Below are positions 59,941 to 64,000 of a stretch of DNA of 64,000 bases, one piece after another. Both the position numbers and the translations under genes were made by a program. The DNA is from Syngnathus acus (Eukaryota > Chordata > Actinopteri > Syngnathiformes > Syngnathidae): the NCBI RefSeq assembly GCF_901709675.1, contig NC_051102.1, forward strand, positions 462,912 through 526,911, written 5' to 3'. Each line of letters starts with the position of its first letter. The first letter of the stretch is position 1. The notes under the pieces are model-generated. The model saw only the letters and a list, made by a program, of their open reading frames with translations, searched no databases and was not told where the DNA came from.

Positions 59941-62900
59941 CTAATCGTTAAACTGGAAGTCCCACTCAACTTCGGGCTCGTCGTCCAGGCGTATGATGAG
60001 GTAGGACACCAGCTGGAACAGGTTCTGCCACAGGCCCAGGAAGACGTATATGTAAAAGTCACTGATATCTATTTGGCAATAGATACCCGAGTAATTCAAA
60101 TCGCACACACACTCAAATCTGTTAATGTAGTTGAGACAGAAGCCTCCGTTCATACACGGGTCCGAGGCACACTCGTCCACGTCCTTCTCGCACCTGCAGC
60201 CCAAACAAGAGTATCGTGTCACTGTTTCACCACAATCTTTATTGATCAGATAATGGCGCCATCCAATCAATGATTCACCCAAAATTTCCTTTGCCTCAAA
60301 ATTTTGCAAAACCTTAGTTAATCCTACTGATGCATGTCTATTCAGCTCAGTGGCCTAGTGGTAGAGTGTCTGCCCTGAGCCTGGAAGGTTGTGGGTTCAA
60401 ACCCTGGCCGGGTCATACCAAAGACTACAAAAATGGGACCCATTGCCTCCCTGCTTGGCACTAAGCATTGGAATTGGGGGGTTGGAATTGGGGGGTTAGA
60501 TCACCAAATGATTCCTGAGCGAGGCACCGCTGCTGCTCACTGCTCCCCTCTCCCCCAGGGGATGGATCAAAATCATATGGGGATGGGTTAAATGCAGAGG
60601 ACAAATTGCACCACACCCAGATGTGTGTGTGACGATCAATGGGACTTTAATTTTTTATGCTAGCTCAGTGGCCTAGTGGTAGAGTGTCCGTCCCGAGAAT
60701 GGAAGGTTGTGGGCTCAAACCCCGGCCGGGTCATACCAAAGACTATAGAAATGGGACCCATTGCCTCCCTGCTTGGCACTCAGCATTAAGGGTTGGAATT
60801 GGGGGGTTTGATCACCAGAATGATTCCCGAGCGCGGCACCGCTGCTGCTCACTGCTCCCCTCTCCCCCAGGGGATGGATCAAAATCACACGGGGATGGTT
60901 AAATGCAGAGGACAAATTTCACCACACCCAGTTGTTTGTGTGACGATCATTGGGACTTTAACTTTTTTAACTTTAACTTACCATTGTCCTGAGAAGCCCG
61001 GTAGACAGAGACAATTGTTGTCTTCTATCGAGCAATTCCCTCCATTATAGCAGCTGAAGTTCCATCTTGCACCGCTACATTTTGACGCAGGCAGAAGAGG
61101 AAGACTTGACAGCACCCCCCCCCCCCCCCAAAAAAAGAAATACAAACAACACAACATTTTATATGATCTGTTAGCGTACACAATCGTATTTTCTTTCCAA
61201 AAAAATTAGGATATAGAAGGAAGTCAGAGTACCTGGAAAAAACCTACTCAAGAGCTAGTAAAGTAAGCGCTAACTGGGCTAACAGTTGTGCTAAAAGCTA
61301 AAATATGAAAAGTATTACTTTTAGTAGTTAATGTTGAGGCACTTACGGCTTTGTCTGGATGTACCATGGAAGCTCTGGAATATTCACACTGTAAGAGACA
61401 CATTTTCATTAGCACAAGAGTGGTCAAGATATTTCAGACGGATGGAATGTCGTTTGAGCTTTTATTCCATATCCAACTTAGCTTCATGTCTTCGTTATTC
61501 AGCCAATTCTAGTATACAATGATTTCACCCAACATGTTTCCGCCTCTCTGGCATTTCTACGCAATAGTCAAACAAGAGACAAATTTGAAATGACCGGTAT
61601 GTAAGACTAAGATGGATATTTAAAAATATCCTCAAATGGCTTCCCATTCATGTTCAAATGTTGCTGTTGTTGAACTAACTTGCAATATTGGCCCGTCAGG
61701 TTCTGGGGGCAGAGACATGAGTAGTTCTGGACTCCTCTGAGGCACGTCGCATCGTTGCTGCAATTGCTGGTCTCACAAATATCCAGCTCCATCTCACACA
61801 GTGGCCCCTTGTACCCTTGCTCACACACACACCGGTATCCCCCAGGAAGGTTGCTACAGTTCCCGTGAGCGCACGGCTCGTCCGCGCACGGGTCGCTCGG
61901 TTCTTGGCATGACGGACCACTCCACGTCCAGGGACAATTGCAGCGATGCAGGTCGAACAGATCCTCACATGAACCCTGGTTCTGACAAGGGTTGGACGCG
62001 CATACGCTCGCCCCCCAGCAGCCGTAGTGTGGATGGGCGTTGATGTTCAACTGTGAAAACTTCTCTTCCTGAGGCCTGAGAAGTTTCAAGTCTGTGTCCA
62101 AGTGGAAAGGAAGAAGATGGCCTCCGATTTCTACAGGACCCAAACATCCAGAGAAACTCACTGTGGAGTCCAAGCTCAGACCACCTAGGAAAATGTCAGC
62201 TCCTTGTGAAAGAAAATCCAAATCCTCAACACCTAACTTGGACAGTTCTGTTCTACTTCCATTCACATTTATGATCCACTTCGATAATCCAGTATCCTTG
62301 CTGAGCGTCACATAGTGCCACTCTCCATCACTGACTGGACTCTCACTGTGCCCGACGGAATTGTTCTGGTCCACTCCAGCATGGTGCTCCACAACCACTC
62401 GGGAGTCCTGAAGGGAGACCGTGATACATTTGGAGCCCCTTTGTGCATGCAAAATAGTAGCAGTGGTCTGTCTTGTGCGGAAACTGAAAGAGACACTGGT
62501 GAGGCTGACGGAATGGGTGTTCCCGTTATTCCGGTAGTGCAAAATTCCACTTTCTGGACGAATTGTTACATTTGAAAGACCTATAGAAGGGAGGAAATAA
62601 GGGGAACATTAAAACCTTAGAAATTTTCATTCATCAAACACTGTGCCCTGAAACTTTGGAGAAGCTCAAAGGAAGTTCACCTGGTGCAGTTTAGGTTCAT
62701 CCTGAAATTCCATCCCAAAACCCAATATCCCAAAATTAAAATGAGTTGGCCAGGTGAACATGTGACATCTCCTGCAGGACTCGTCAGCGCAAACCTCCAC
62801 TGGCATGTGTGGGTAGCCTTAATCTGACCAGGGATTAGCGTGTTTTAGAGGAATCCTATGTAGGATCCCTGTTTCAACTCCATTCCCTCCTGGAATTAGC

Positions 62901-64000
62901 CACTCTGTAATTAATTGGTACCGTTCCACCTGTTAGTGGACCGTGGAGACCATATACGTTTCATTCTCGAGTTTACAACCCAAGATGAGATACACTTGTA
63001 CAAAGTTTGGCCTTCATCAGAGGCGTAGCCAAGCCGGGGCGAGCCGGGGCGGCGCCCCGGTTAGGACTCCTGCGCCCCGGTTGAAAAAAAAAAAAAATAA
63101 TAATAAATAAATCGAGCTTTTTCGATTCTTCATTTTCATGCCGTTTTTTTCTTTCGGTCTTGCACGAATGTGCTTGCGCTATTCTATGTGCGCGATGTTA
63201 TCCATTCACCGTTTGCGTCCCGGACGTTGTTTTAGCGATCAGCGAACGGCGTGGGTGATGGTCGATTTTTTTTCCTGTGGGCGTGCGCCCCTACTGGAAA
63301 AATTCCTGGCTACGCCTCTGGCCTTCATTGAAGTCTTTTGTCTTGCTTTTAATAACATATTTTCTTTATCTGTCACTCACACTCAAAGCCCCGTGAGCTC
63401 TGCTGGCATACAGTAGAGGTGGGACAGGGAGACAGCTCACACCATTTCACCTCCTCACAGCGCTGTCCTGCCGTGTTGGGCGGGCAGTTACAGGTGAAGT
63501 CATCCCACATGGAGTAACACACCCCACCATTGAGACAGGGGTTAACCTACAGCAGATAAAAAGATCAAATCAATCTTGAGGTAAATGACCAATACCAGGA
63601 ATTGACGATCATCCTCTATTGTCCGTAATTTACCATACAGGCGTTGTCACTGCTGCATCCTGGCGCAACACTTGTCAGCTGCTCCAATTTATAAGATTCC
63701 ACAGCAGTTGTCATGGGATAGAATTGAAGTCGCTTATTGTTCATCCTCAGATCCTGGATACATCCTTTAAAGTAGCCTCCAAATGTGGCTGAGGCCCTCG
63801 GGTCCGCCAGTCCACCCACAAAGACCTGGTCCCCCCGATTGGCCCAGATGTGTCTTATGGGTCGAGAGCCTTGAACCTGGGCCGACTGGATCATGGTTGC
63901 CTCTAGACCATCCAGCTGCACAGTCACCAGATGAAAATGGCCGTCACTGATCACACTTTGGCCGAGCAAGGTCTCAAAGTTGTTGACTTGAATTTTGACT
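59941..64000 (-). CDS. crb1: Crumbs homologue 1, 3' part (partial)
   Basis: A large apical-polarity protein of photoreceptors and epithelia. Exons seen on the minus strand: 64000(continues)-63634, 63546-63381, 62580-61680, 61388-61347, 61104-60982, 60193-59941. All are GT-AG and phases agree. The order is a laminin-G domain ending with [19 protein letters not shown] repeats ([20 protein letters not shown]), a further laminin-G domain ([16 protein letters not shown] to [13 protein letters not shown]), then EGF repeats including [28 protein letters not shown] and [16 protein letters not shown]. This matches human CRB1 closely. The C-terminus is unusual: after the last EGF comes a hydrophobic stretch ([20 protein letters not shown]) and an acidic tail ending EWDFQFND, not the usual FERM/ERLI tail. 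The 5' end lies beyond the window. Confidence 0.9.
60343..60656 (+). mobile_element. tRNA-derived SINE, first of a tandem pair
   Basis: Complete with A box, B box-like GGTTCAAACCCTGG, body and TTTAATTTTTTA tail. A short stretch GGTTGGAATTGGGG-like is duplicated within the body. It lies in the last crb1 intron seen. Confidence 0.9.
60661..60980 (+). mobile_element. tRNA-derived SINE, second of a tandem pair
   Basis: Starts only a few bases after the first SINE, in the same orientation. Its TTAACTTTTTTAACTTTAACT tail region runs into the splice donor of the crb1 exon ending at 60982. Confidence 0.9.
63018..63320. mobile_element. hAT MITE with perfect 8-bp TSD in crb1 intron
   Basis: CAGAGGCGTAGCCA faces the inverted TGGCTACGCCTCTG. 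Flanks are GCCTTCAT at 63010-63017 and 63321-63328. 303 bp, GC-rich near the left end (GGGGCGAGCCGGGGCGGCG), no coding frame. Confidence 0.92.

Overview
This is a window of vertebrate nuclear DNA, almost certainly from a ray-finned (teleost) fish. The genes are split by GT-AG introns of about 70 bp to 5 kb. The proteins are vertebrate-specific (crumbs 1, profilin 2, fetuin, UIF, TSC22D2), and a class II CPD photolyase is present, which placental mammals lack. The gaps and introns are crowded with tRNA-derived SINEs, V-SINE-type elements with (GGAT)n tails, hAT-type MITEs and L2/Rex1-like LINE pieces. I cannot name the species from the sequence alone.

Eight protein-coding genes can be read and every model closes in frame. 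From left to right they are: phr, a class II CPD photolyase (minus, 9 exons, 510 aa); fyttd1/UIF, an mRNA-export adaptor (plus, 9 exons, 296 aa); tsc22d2 (minus, 4 exons, 743 aa, with a 32-glutamine run); pfn2 (plus, two alternative last exons); an unnamed secreted protein with two ZP-N-like modules and a very long proline-rich repeat region (plus, 6 exons, 1584 aa); a fetuin, ahsg-like (minus, 6 exons, 386 aa); senp5, a SUMO protease (plus, 9 exons seen); and the 3' part of crb1 (minus, 6 exons seen, running off the right edge). phr/fyttd1 and tsc22d2/pfn2 are head-to-head pairs that each share an upstream region. The ZP-N-like gene and the fetuin gene converge. From general knowledge, human FYTTD1, TSC22D2, PFN2, AHSG and SENP5 all lie on chromosome 3q, so this looks like an old conserved block with phr added and crb1 (human 1q) joined at one end.

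The left 5 kb is a nest of mobile elements: a transposase remnant with a repeated 15-bp motif, a hAT MITE with a perfect 8-bp target duplication, a SINE-bearing TA-flanked element, and a GACTCGG-rich element that encloses a large foldback element and a truncated Harbinger-like element. Similar composites recur at 17.5-19.3 kb, 26.1-27.0 kb and 50.4-53.8 kb.

The most interesting points are the ZP-N/proline-rich gene, which is a candidate egg-coat or matrix protein; the two DNA transposons that seem to have multiplied while carrying a SINE; the crb1 C-terminus without the usual ERLI tail; and the crb1 introns in which SINE and poly-G expansions press directly on splice sites.
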